Source: Actinomycetota bacterium (lineage in GTDB: Bacteria > Actinomycetota > Thermoleophilia > Gaiellales > Gaiellaceae). Taken from it: 25,513 bases of DNA. Positions 7,965-13,127 of the stretch are shown piece by piece. The first letter of the stretch is position 1; each line of letters begins with the position of its first letter. A program made the position numbers and the translations under genes. The notes under the pieces were generated by a model. The model saw only the letters and a program-made list of their open reading frames with translations. It was not told the origin of the DNA and made no database searches. The DNA lies in assembly GCA_003170995.1 (NCBI GenBank), contig PMXT01000034.1, forward strand, positions 1-25,513, written 5' to 3'.

Positions 7965-8686
7965 CGTCGACACCGGCACTCTACGAGCTACGCGGCGCAA
8001 CGCGGTTCTTCCAGCTCGGGGACTCGACGATCAAGGCGGTCGATGGAGTCGATCTCTCGCTCGACGCCGAGGAGTTCGTCGCCATCGAGGGGCCGAGCGG
8101 CTCGGGCAAGACGACGCTGCTACAACTGCTCGGCGCGCTCGACCGGCCCTCCAGCGGCAAGGTCTTCTTCGAGGGCCGCGATCTGGGCACACTCGGCGAC
8201 AGCGAGCTGGCCGAGCTGCGTCTGCGCTCCTTCGGCTTCATCTTCCAGCAGTTCAACCTGCTCTCGACGCTGACCGCCTTGCAGAACGTCGAGGCGGGCC
8301 TGGCTCCCTTCGGCATCGCCAGCGCGGAGCTGCGCGAGCGCTCGCTTGCCGCGCTCTCCGAGGTCGGCCTGCGGGAGCGCGCCTTTCACTTGCCCGGCCA
8401 GCTCTCCGGCGGCGAGCAGCAGCGTGTCGCGATCGCCCGCGCGCTCTCGGGCGAACCACGGGTCGTGCTGGCGGACGAGCCGACCGGCAATCTCGATTCC
8501 AAGAGTGGCGCCGATGTGATCGCCCTGCTCACCAATCTGGCCTCCAAGCACGGCATCACCATCATCGTCGCGACCCACGACGCCGGGCTCGCCGCCCAGG
8601 CCCCGCGTCGCCTGGCCATGCACGACGGATGTCTCGTCGCCGACGGCGGGAAGTCCGCACGCTCTAACAAACGCGGCTCTCGTTAG
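7961..8686 (+). CDS. ABC transporter ATP-binding protein, MacB/LolD family
   Basis: ATPase partner of the preceding permease, 241 residues, cytoplasmic. Walker A is GPSGSGKTT (44-52), the Q-loop is FIFQQFNLL (93-101), the signature is LSGGEQQ (148-154), Walker B is VVLADEP (168-174), followed by the D-loop region TGNLDS and the switch His in ATHD (His206). The spacing and the 'FQQFNLLSTLTALQNVE' segment match the MacB/LolD/FtsE-like subfamily. The GTG start at 7961 overlaps the permease stop by 4 nt (GTGA), implying coupled translation. No periplasmic adaptor gene is present, consistent with a two-component monoderm-type system. Confidence 0.95.
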   Translation: MTSTPALYELRGATRFFQLGDSTIKAVDGVDLSLDAEEFVAIEGPSGSGKTTLLQLLGALDRPSSGKVFFEGRDLGTLGDSELAELRLRSFGFIFQQFNLLSTLTALQNVEAGLAPFGIASAELRERSLAALSEVGLRERAFHLPGQLSGGEQQRVAIARALSGEPRVVLADEPTGNLDSKSGADVIALLTNLASKHGITIIVATHDAGLAAQAPRRLAMHDGCLVADGGKSARSNKRGSR

Positions 8687-8787
8687 CCGCACGGGCGCTC
8701 GATCGCCAACTCGTTACGGGCGCATGACGCCCCATCGTCCTGGATGACGACGTCGGAGAGATCTCTCGTAGAGAAGCTCGTCCCTAA

Positions 8788-8825
8788 CCTCAGATCGGTG
8801 ACCGTTCTCGGCCACCGATCTGAGG
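8788..8825. terminator. Long hairpin between convergent genes
   Basis: Perfect 13-bp inverted repeat CCTCAGATCGGTG (8788-8800) / CACCGATCTGAGG (8813-8825). An extra CCG/CGG pairing inside leaves a TTCT tetraloop after one mismatch. It lies between the 3' end of the ABC ATPase gene (8686) and that of the convergent collagen-like gene (8875). It most likely acts as a bidirectional terminator or 3'-end stabiliser. There is no U-tract on either side. Confidence 0.65.
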
Positions 8826-8874
8826 AGTCCGGATGAGCTAGAGCTACCCATCCTTGCTTCGTACCTGTCGCGAT

Positions 8875-9354
8875 CTAGGGGGAAGCGCAGTTGACGTAAA
8901 CGTAGGCGTCGACGCTGCCGCTGTAATAACCGTAATTGGCGTTGTAGACGTAGCCGTACCACGCATAGGGAACGCCGCTGCCGTTTGCTACCGGTCTGCT
9001 CGCCACGACATATCCAAACGCAGAGTCGGTAGAAGTCCAGTCCACGCCACCACCTGTTGCGACCTCGCCCGCCGCGCAGGATGCCGTGGTGTCCGAATAG
9101 TTGGTATACGAGCCGCCTGTGGCGTAACGAGTCACTACGTTGGTCGCCCCTGCAGCCCCTGCAGCCCCTGCGGTCCCTGTGGCGCCCTTGGCGCCCTTGG
9201 CTCCGTGGAGCTTGGCGAGCACGCTCGGCTTGATCTGCTTGGTCGAGGTGATCAGGTAGTGGCTCGCCGCAATGCTCGTTCCCGTCGACGCCACGAACAG
9301 CGCCAGGCAAGCGAGGATCGTCGCCGGCGACGGTTTCCTAAGCAGTTTGCGCAT
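8875..9354 (-). CDS. Exported protein with a short collagen-like segment
   Basis: 159 residues. The start at 9354 (MRKLLRKPSP) is preferred over an upstream ATG because AGAGG lies about 8 nt before it and the signal peptide (residues 12-30, ILACLALFVASTGTSIAA) is then well placed. After the signal comes SHYLITSTKQIKPSVLAKL, a segment I associate with many Thermoleophilia surface proteins. Seven Gly-x-y triplets follow (51-71, GAKGAKGATGTAGAAGAA), then a Tyr/Gly/Ser-rich C-terminal domain with two Cys (SCAAGE and the final NCASP). The collagen-like run is too short to form a long fibre; trimerisation is possible. The function is unknown and a cell-surface or secreted location is likely. It stands alone, convergent with the ABC operon. 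Confidence 0.75.
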   Translation of the reverse strand: MRKLLRKPSPATILACLALFVASTGTSIAASHYLITSTKQIKPSVLAKLHGAKGAKGATGTAGAAGAAGATNVVTRYATGGSYTNYSDTTASCAAGEVATGGGVDWTSTDSAFGYVVASRPVANGSGVPYAWYGYVYNANYGYYSGSVDAYVYVNCASP

Positions 9355-9383
9355 CTTTGAACCTCTTTCGCTCGAATAAACCG

Positions 9384-9412
9384 AGACTGACAAGTGAAAC
9401 TGCCTTTGTCAA
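9384..9412 (-). promoter_or_regulatory. Possible promoter of the collagen-like gene
   Basis: The minus strand has a consensus TTGACA (9412-9407), then 17 nt, then CAGTCT (9389-9384), a poor -10 matching only A2 and T6. The distance to the ATG at 9354 would give a 5' UTR of about 23 nt. Confidence 0.3.
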
Positions 9413-9764
9413 CAGCGTTGCTTACGAAAAGAGGCAGCGCTCGAGCTTATCAAGATCGGGGAGCCCGTACGCCTACGCTTCTACCGCTTCCGCTTCTGCT
9501 GCTCCTGCCGCCGGGCACTTTGGCGGTATTGAGCTTCAAGCCGCACAACGACTTCGACGTGGACTCAAATCCGATCTTCGTCACGGTCGTCGACTCCAAC
9601 GGCGACACCGGGTTCGAAGGCGCCACGTATCGTGATCGTCGGTCGCCTCCGCGAATGCGAGAAGAGTGGGCGATAAGCCGAGGGAACACCATCAGCCCTT
9701 GTGCCGTTTGAATACCTGCAGGGAAAGAACGTAGCGACTCGCGAGAAAGGAACGAGCGGCGGAC
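9413..9764. other. Intergenic region, no convincing gene
   Basis: About 350 bases between the collagen-like gene and msrB. ORFs on both strands cross it but have biased shadow-like composition (Pro/Leu or Arg/Ser runs) and no ribosome-binding site. A GGGTTCGAA at about 9610 resembles a tRNA T-loop, but no acceptor, D or anticodon arms fit. The msrB promoter is presumably here but was not located. Confidence 0.5.
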
Positions 9765-10229
9765 ATGGCCGATCGGCAGGAGAAGAAGAAACTCGAGGAG
9801 CGCCTGACACCGCTCCAGTACGACGTCGTCTGCGAGGGCGGCACAGAGCAGCCGTTCCGAAACGAGTACTGGGACAACCACGAGCCGGGGATCTACGTCG
9901 ATGTCGTCTCGGGCAAGCCGCTCTTCAGCTCCAGCGACAAGTTCGATTCGGGCAGCGGTTGGCCGAGCTTCACACGACCTATCGACGCGAGCGAGGTCGT
10001 CGAGCGCGGCGATCATTCGTACGGCATGAGGCGCACAGAGGTACGCGGCGTGGCAGCCGACTCACACCTCGGTCACGTCTTTCCGGATGGGCCGGCTCCA
10101 ACCGGGCAGCGCTACTGCATCAACTCCGCGGCGCTCCGCTTCATCCCGCTCGACCAGCTCGAAGAGAAGGGTTACGGCGAGTTCCGCGCTCTATTTGTCG
10201 GAGAGGACGCTGGTGGAGCGAAGCACTGA
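9765..10229 (+). CDS. msrB: Peptide-methionine (R)-S-oxide reductase MsrB
   Basis: Reduces methionine-R-sulfoxide in proteins; cytoplasmic, 154 residues. Recognised by [40 protein letters not shown] (63-72), [12 protein letters not shown] (99-110) and the catalytic motif [13 protein letters not shown] with Cys118. The two CxxC pairs that bind zinc in many MsrBs are absent: the first site reads [13 protein letters not shown]. The position that often carries a resolving Cys before GWPSF is Ser. The only other Cys is Cys23, so recycling probably uses Cys23 or an external thiol. The ATG at 9765 has only a weak GGCGGAC upstream. The gene overlaps msrA by 17 nt, giving coupled expression of both stereospecific repair enzymes. 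Confidence 0.95.
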   Translation: MADRQEKKKLEERLTPLQYDVVCEGGTEQPFRNEYWDNHEPGIYVDVVSGKPLFSSSDKFDSGSGWPSFTRPIDASEVVERGDHSYGMRRTEVRGVAADSHLGHVFPDGPAPTGQRYCINSAALRFIPLDQLEEKGYGEFRALFVGEDAGGAKH

Positions 10230-10713
10230 GCGGGCGACCTTCGCCGCCGGCTGCTTCTGGGGCGTCGAGGCGTACTTCGGGCGCGTGCAGGGCGTTGTCC
10301 GGACGACGGCCGGCTACAGCGGAGGAACGACCAGAAACCCGAGCTACGAGCAGGTCTGCGGCGGCGGGACGGGCCACGCGGAGTCGGTTCTCGTCGAGTA
10401 CGACCCCTCGATCGTCTCCTACGAACGGCTGCTCTACCACTTCTGGAAGATCCACGATCCAACCCAGGTCGACCGACAGGGAAACGACGTCGGCAGCCAG
10501 TACCGCTCGGCGATCTTCACGTATTCCGAGGAACAGCGCGAGGCTGCCGAGCGCTCAAAGGCCGAGCTCGAGCGCTCGGGCTACCACCGGAAGTCGATCG
10601 CCACCAAGATCGGGCCGGCTTCGGAGTTCTGGCGCGCCGAGGAGTACCACCAGGACTACCTCGCACAGAACCCCGGCGGCTACTGCCACGTCGATCTCTC
10701 TAGCGCTAACTAG
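10213..10713 (+). CDS. msrA: Peptide-methionine (S)-S-oxide reductase MsrA
   Basis: Reduces methionine-S-sulfoxide, complementing MsrB; cytoplasmic, 166 residues. The GTG at 10213 is chosen because GGAGAGG (about 10202-10208) lies at the right distance and the catalytic motif AAGCFWG follows at Cys14, as in short MsrAs. An upstream in-frame ATG at 10087 would only add msrB antisense-frame residues. Other motifs are [43 protein letters not shown] and GSQYRS. A C-terminal Cys158 (GGYCHVDL) can serve as the resolving Cys. The stop TAG lies within the 8-bp target duplication of the insertion sequence, which leaves msrA intact. The gene is in an operon with msrB. Confidence 0.96.
   Translation: MERSTERATFAAGCFWGVEAYFGRVQGVVRTTAGYSGGTTRNPSYEQVCGGGTGHAESVLVEYDPSIVSYERLLYHFWKIHDPTQVDRQGNDVGSQYRSAIFTYSEEQREAAERSKAELERSGYHRKSIATKIGPASEFWRAEEYHQDYLAQNPGGYCHVDLSSAN
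10706..10713. repeat. Left target-site duplication of the IS element
   Basis: CTAACTAG directly precedes the left inverted repeat and recurs directly after the right one (12971-12978). Eight bases is the duplication length usual for IS1595-family elements. It contains the last sense codon and the stop of msrA. Confidence 0.9.
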
Positions 10714-10740
10714 GGCAACGACTTACAAGACGCACTAGGC
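10714..10740 (+). repeat. IS terminal inverted repeat, left
   Basis: Starts GGCAACGACTTAC and ends GACGCACTAGGC. It matches the reverse complement of 12944-12970 except at two adjacent bases (AA here, CT in the other copy, positions 14-15). Confidence 0.93.
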
Positions 10741-10782
10741 CGCTGGCTTGAGAGTTTGGCGTCCTACCTGCATGATGAGGGA

Positions 10783-10935
10783 ATGGAATGTCCTACGTGT
10801 GGAGCAGACATAACTCAGCAAGTCCAGTCCGCGATCCAGGCCCGAGCCGCAACCGCCAAGCGAGCCAAGTTAGATGAACCCCAAATCATCCAAGTCCAGT
10901 GTCCCAACGGACATTGGATCACCATCAACCTCTAG
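10783..10935 (+). CDS. Small zinc-ribbon-like protein (IS passenger)
   Basis: A 50-residue ORF starting MECPTCGADITQQ, with an Ala/Arg/Lys-rich helix in the middle and ending VQCPNGHWITINL. Cys3-x2-Cys6 and Cys40-x3-His44 could form one zinc knuckle site. GATGAGGG lies directly upstream of the ATG. The same frame is open back to the IS end and reads plausibly (RWLESLASYLHDEG before the Met), so a longer form from a TTG at 10756 is possible. Its last 62 nt overlap the start of the next ORF in another frame. I do not recognise the family. A nucleic-acid-binding accessory role is conceivable but unsupported. Confidence 0.55.
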   Translation: MECPTCGADITQQVQSAIQARAATAKRAKLDEPQIIQVQCPNGHWITINL

Positions 10936-11347
10936 TCCGTCTGTTCGCTTATCTACACCGGATGAAATCGCCGAGTTCGTCAAACTCCGCGACTTCATGC
11001 GCCCAGAGCAAAGTTTCGCCGTCCTAGAGAGTTTCGCTAAGTGGCTCTTCTCGATCTCCGGGACTGTTGGCGCGCTCGGTGTCGGCTTCGGTGTCAGTGG
11101 CGCAAACCATCTGCACGGCGCAGGGTTGACCCTGTACACGGCGGCGGTGGCTTGTGTCGCAGCGGCTCTTGCCTCGGCCGCTCTAAGCCAATTGCCTCGC
11201 ATGCTTAACTACAACCCAAACTCTCCAGACTCCATGTACGGGGCAATAGATCAAGTCATACGCAAGAAGCAGCGCATATTGGTTCTCGCAGGCTTGCTCC
11301 TCGCGTTGGGGTTGCTGCTCGCTGGGATCGCGCCCGCTGTTCAGTAA
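10874..11347 (+). CDS. Hypothetical three-TM membrane protein (IS passenger)
   Basis: 157 residues with a Ser/Pro-rich N-terminus (1-30) and three predicted hydrophobic helices at about 56-78, 84-107 and 134-154. The loop between helices 2 and 3 has LNYNPNSPDSMYGAIDQVIRKKQR. I do not recognise a family. The ATG at 10874 has no evident Shine-Dalgarno and overlaps the upstream 50-residue ORF by 62 nt, so translation may be coupled to it. A later start (Met42, DFMRPEQSF) would keep all three helices. It ends 48 nt before the transposase gene, within the insertion sequence, so it is a passenger gene with no visible role in transposition. Confidence 0.6.
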   Translation: MNPKSSKSSVPTDIGSPSTSSPSVRLSTPDEIAEFVKLRDFMRPEQSFAVLESFAKWLFSISGTVGALGVGFGVSGANHLHGAGLTLYTAAVACVAAALASAALSQLPRMLNYNPNSPDSMYGAIDQVIRKKQRILVLAGLLLALGLLLAGIAPAVQ

Positions 11348-11351
11348 CTAT

Positions 11352-11404
11352 TTAGGTACTTGACACACTGGCCTTAGGGTGCTACCCTTAGGTATATGAC
11401 ACAC
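11352..11404 (+). promoter_or_regulatory. Direct repeat and dyad over the transposase promoter (operator candidate)
   Basis: TTAGGTACTTGACACAC (11352-11368) and TTAGGTATATGACACAC (11388-11404) are direct repeats matching at 15 of 17 bases, 36 bp apart. The first contains the -35 box and the second contains the ATG. Between and overlapping them is a near-palindrome, CCTTAGGGT (11372-11380) / ACCCTTAGG (11384-11392), with one mismatch, which covers the -10 box. This is a plausible binding site for a repressor or for the transposase itself. Confidence 0.5.
11360..11388 (+). promoter_or_regulatory. Transposase promoter, apparently leaderless
   Basis: A perfect TTGACA (-35, 11360-11365), a 17-nt spacer and TACCCT (-10, 11383-11388; the TAnnnT form common in actinobacteria). 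The expected transcription start is about 11394-11396, at the transposase ATG (11396). No Shine-Dalgarno precedes that ATG. Confidence 0.65.
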
Positions 11405-12316
11405 CGAGATAACTTCCCAAACACCCTCGTAGACGCAATTCTCTACTTCTCCGACGAGGACACCTGCCGCGAGTTCCTGACTGATCTTCGCTGGCCCGAT
11501 GGTGTTCGTTGTCTCCAGTGTGGAAGCGACCGTTTGGGCAAGATTTCGACTCGTCACCTGTGGCGCTGTAAGGACTGCAAGTACGAGTTCAGCGTCCGCA
11601 AGGGAACGATCTTCGAGGACAGCGCTATCCCGCTCTCGAAGTGGATGGCCGCGATGTGGATCTACTCGGCCTCCAAGAAGGGCCGCAGCTCGCATCAGCT
11701 CTCGAAGGATCTCGGTGTCACTCAGAAAACCGCTTGGCATATGTCGCACCGGATCAGGCTTGCGATGGAAACAGAATCGTTCGAGCAGCCGCTGTCAGGC
11801 GAGGTCGAAGCGGACGAGACATACGTCGGAGGGCAGGCCAAGTACCAGCACGAAGCCAAGCGCAAGCACATCGGAACAGGCGGCGCTGGCAAGGCCGTCG
11901 TCATGGGGCTACTAGAGCGCCACGGTGAAGTTCGCGCCCGGACGGTCCCGAACGTGCGCCTATCCACCATCGACCCGATCGTGCGCGAGAACGTCGAGCC
12001 AGGTTCGTCTGTTTACACCGACGCGCTCATGTCCTACACGCACCTAGACGACGTGTACGTCCACGAGGTCATCGACCACGCCGAGAGCTACGTCCGTGGT
12101 CACGTCCACACGAACGGGCTAGAGAACTTCTGGAGCATTTTCAAGCGCACCGTCTATGGGACGCACCACTGTGTCGATCCCGTACACCTTGACCTCTATC
12201 TAGGAGAAACTGCCTACCGCTTCAATACGCGCGATGAGAAGGACGGCAACCGCTTCATCGATGTAGTCTCGCGCGTTGCCGGGAAGCGCCTCACTTGGAA
12301 GGAGCTGACGGCGTGA
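11396..12316 (+). CDS. IS1595 family transposase (ISXO2-like)
   Basis: Catalyses movement of the surrounding element; 306 residues. An N-terminal zinc ribbon has Cys39-x2-Cys42 and Cys58-x2-Cys61 (RWPDGVRCLQCGS, WRCKDCKYEFSV). A helix-turn-helix-like region follows (QLSKDLGVTQKTAWHMSHRI, about 101-120). The ISXO2-type catalytic domain has Asp140 (EVEADETYVGG), Asp209 (SVYTDAL) and Asn240/Glu243 (HTNGLENFWS), the D-D-N(E) arrangement of the IS1595 group. The length is typical and there is no frameshift, so the enzyme should be functional. The start is set by the promoter, whose predicted transcription start coincides with this ATG. The 3' end lies 5 nt from the end of a convergent passenger gene. 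Confidence 0.95.
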   Translation: MTHRDNFPNTLVDAILYFSDEDTCREFLTDLRWPDGVRCLQCGSDRLGKISTRHLWRCKDCKYEFSVRKGTIFEDSAIPLSKWMAAMWIYSASKKGRSSHQLSKDLGVTQKTAWHMSHRIRLAMETESFEQPLSGEVEADETYVGGQAKYQHEAKRKHIGTGGAGKAVVMGLLERHGEVRARTVPNVRLSTIDPIVRENVEPGSSVYTDALMSYTHLDDVYVHEVIDHAESYVRGHVHTNGLENFWSIFKRTVYGTHHCVDPVHLDLYLGETAYRFNTRDEKDGNRFIDVVSRVAGKRLTWKELTA

Positions 12317-12321
12317 GACGA

Positions 12322-12594
12322 CTACTCAGGCGCGATCAGGTGCGATCGGAGAAAGCCGCAGTTGCGACACGACAGGCAGAGTGTTTTCAGGGGATACCAA
12401 ACAGGTGCCCCCTCCTCTCCGCTCCAGCCGCCAACATGGGCATCCACATCTCTCACCGCCAACAGGCGCAAGAGGTCACTCGGAGTGTCCCAGTCGTCGC
12501 AACCGCAACAAGGACAGACGACTTGCCCTTTGGTTTTCCTGCTCACATCCTGGAGCGCCTCATTGACGCGCGGATCGATCGTCGGCTCATCCAT
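12322..12594 (-). CDS. Cys-rich zinc-ribbon-like protein (IS passenger)
   Basis: 90 residues. Cys27, Cys29, Cys30 and Cys32 (VCPCCGCDDW) and Cys73, Cys76 and Cys79 (LCLSCRNCGF) are spaced like a two-knuckle zinc ribbon with a 43-residue insert containing DLLRLLAVRDVDAHV. The ATG at 12594 has GAAGGAGA about 8 nt upstream, supporting a real gene. It is convergent with the transposase gene and divergent from the 40-residue ORF 32 nt away. I recognise the fold type but not a named family. A DNA- or RNA-binding role is possible, and it could be a regulator of the element. Confidence 0.65.
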   Translation of the reverse strand: MDEPTIDPRVNEALQDVSRKTKGQVVCPCCGCDDWDTPSDLLRLLAVRDVDAHVGGWSGEEGAPVWYPLKTLCLSCRNCGFLRSHLIAPE

Positions 12595-12626
12595 CGCCGT
12601 CTCCTTCTTTGGTTAGGAGGACGACT

Positions 12627-12749
12627 ATGACACGCGCGAAGAAAGACTTCGAGCAGTTCGTCTCCCGCATCCTGCGCGTCCCGAAGGAAGAGATCGACGT
12701 AGCTCGGAAGAAAGAACTCGAAGAGAAACGGAAGAAGCGGAAGAAGTAG
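12627..12749 (+). CDS. 40-residue basic peptide (IS passenger)
   Basis: The product runs MTRAKKDFEQFVSRIL, then RVPKEEIDVARKKELEEKR, and ends KKRKK. It is a highly charged, probably helical peptide with a Lys/Arg tail. An optimal AGGAGG (12615-12620) stands 6 nt before the ATG, and a 9-bp terminator hairpin starts 1 nt after the TAG, so it looks like a complete transcription unit despite its size. Similar 'FxxFxxxLLxVPKEEI' peptides occur as unannotated small ORFs in actinobacterial mobile DNA as I recall them, but I cannot name a family or function. Confidence 0.65.
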   Translation: MTRAKKDFEQFVSRILRVPKEEIDVARKKELEEKRKKRKK

Positions 12750-12750
12750 C

Positions 12751-12774
12751 AGGGGCGAGAACTTCCTCGCCCCT
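12751..12774 (+). terminator. Intrinsic terminator after the 40-residue ORF
   Basis: Perfect 9-bp stem AGGGGCGAG (12751-12759) / CTCGCCCCT (12766-12774) with loop AACTTC, followed by TAGTTACTT. Confidence 0.75.
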
Positions 12775-12804
12775 TAGTTACTTCCCCCGCATACCGCGAA
12801 GGAA

Positions 12805-12936
12805 GCCGAGGAGTGCGGCCAAGAGATTCATAGCCGCCTCCGCTAGTTGGAGGTATTGAATAGCCCTCCTGTGGTGTTGAACGCCCGACTGTTCCCAGCA
12901 ATCGGTACGACCTCACTCGAAGCCGCACTCCTCAGC
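12805..12936. repeat. Internal inverted repeat near the right IS end
   Basis: GCCGAGGAGTGCGGC (12805-12819) and GCCGCACTCCTCAGC (12922-12936) are complementary at 14 of 15 positions. They enclose about 100 bases with no convincing gene. The right arm ends 7 nt before the terminal inverted repeat. It could be a subterminal transposase site or a folded RNA or single-stranded DNA structure. Confidence 0.55.
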
Positions 12937-12943
12937 CTACTGC

Positions 12944-12970
12944 GCCTAGTGCGTCAGGTAAGTCGTTGCC
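12944..12970 (-). repeat. IS terminal inverted repeat, right
   Basis: Reads inward from 12970 as GGCAACGACTTAC then CTGACGCACTAGGC. It pairs with 10714-10740 at 25 of 27 positions. Confidence 0.93.
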
Positions 12971-12978
12971 CTAACTAG
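12971..12978. repeat. Right target-site duplication of the IS element
   Basis: CTAACTAG, identical to 10706-10713. Joining the two flanks restores the pre-insertion sequence, with msrA followed by CGCGGCGCC. Confidence 0.9.
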
Positions 12979-13127
12979 CGCGGCGCCTTCCTCGATGTCC
13001 ACCAGAGAGCGCCGATCAGCCCTCGAATGCACATCCCTACCAGCGTAGGATCTAGGTCGCTATCTATCTCATACGATGCAGGCGCTTGGCGCGACGACAT
13101 CGTCTGGTTGCGCGACGACGTCCTTTG

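Larger units (their letters stand above)
10714..12970 (+). mobile_element. IS1595-family insertion sequence with passenger genes (2257 bp)
   Basis: Both ends are visible as terminal inverted repeats of 27 bp (10714-10740 and 12944-12970), starting GGCAACGACTTAC and matching at 25 of 27 positions. They are flanked by the 8-bp direct repeat CTAACTAG. Inside are an ISXO2/IS1595-type transposase and at least four short ORFs: a zinc-ribbon-like 50-mer, a 157-residue three-TM protein, a 90-residue Cys-rich protein on the minus strand, and a 40-residue basic peptide. Base composition is visibly less GC-rich than in the flanking genes, which suggests transfer. Intact repeats, duplication and transposase indicate a recent, possibly active copy. 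Passenger genes are known in some IS1595 members. These particular ones I do not recognise. Confidence 0.93.

Noticed and set aside
8756..8767. Perfect 12-bp palindrome GAGAGATCTCTC
   Set aside because: Too short and low-complexity to interpret. The nearby 13-bp hairpin explains the 3'-end signal better.
9600..9640. GGGTTCGAA resembling a tRNA T-loop
   Set aside because: No matching acceptor stem, anticodon arm or D arm could be placed around it.
10087..10212. Longer msrA start at the ATG at 10087
   Set aside because: The extension is the msrB sequence read in another frame. The GTG at 10213 has GGAGAGG upstream and gives the family N-terminus.
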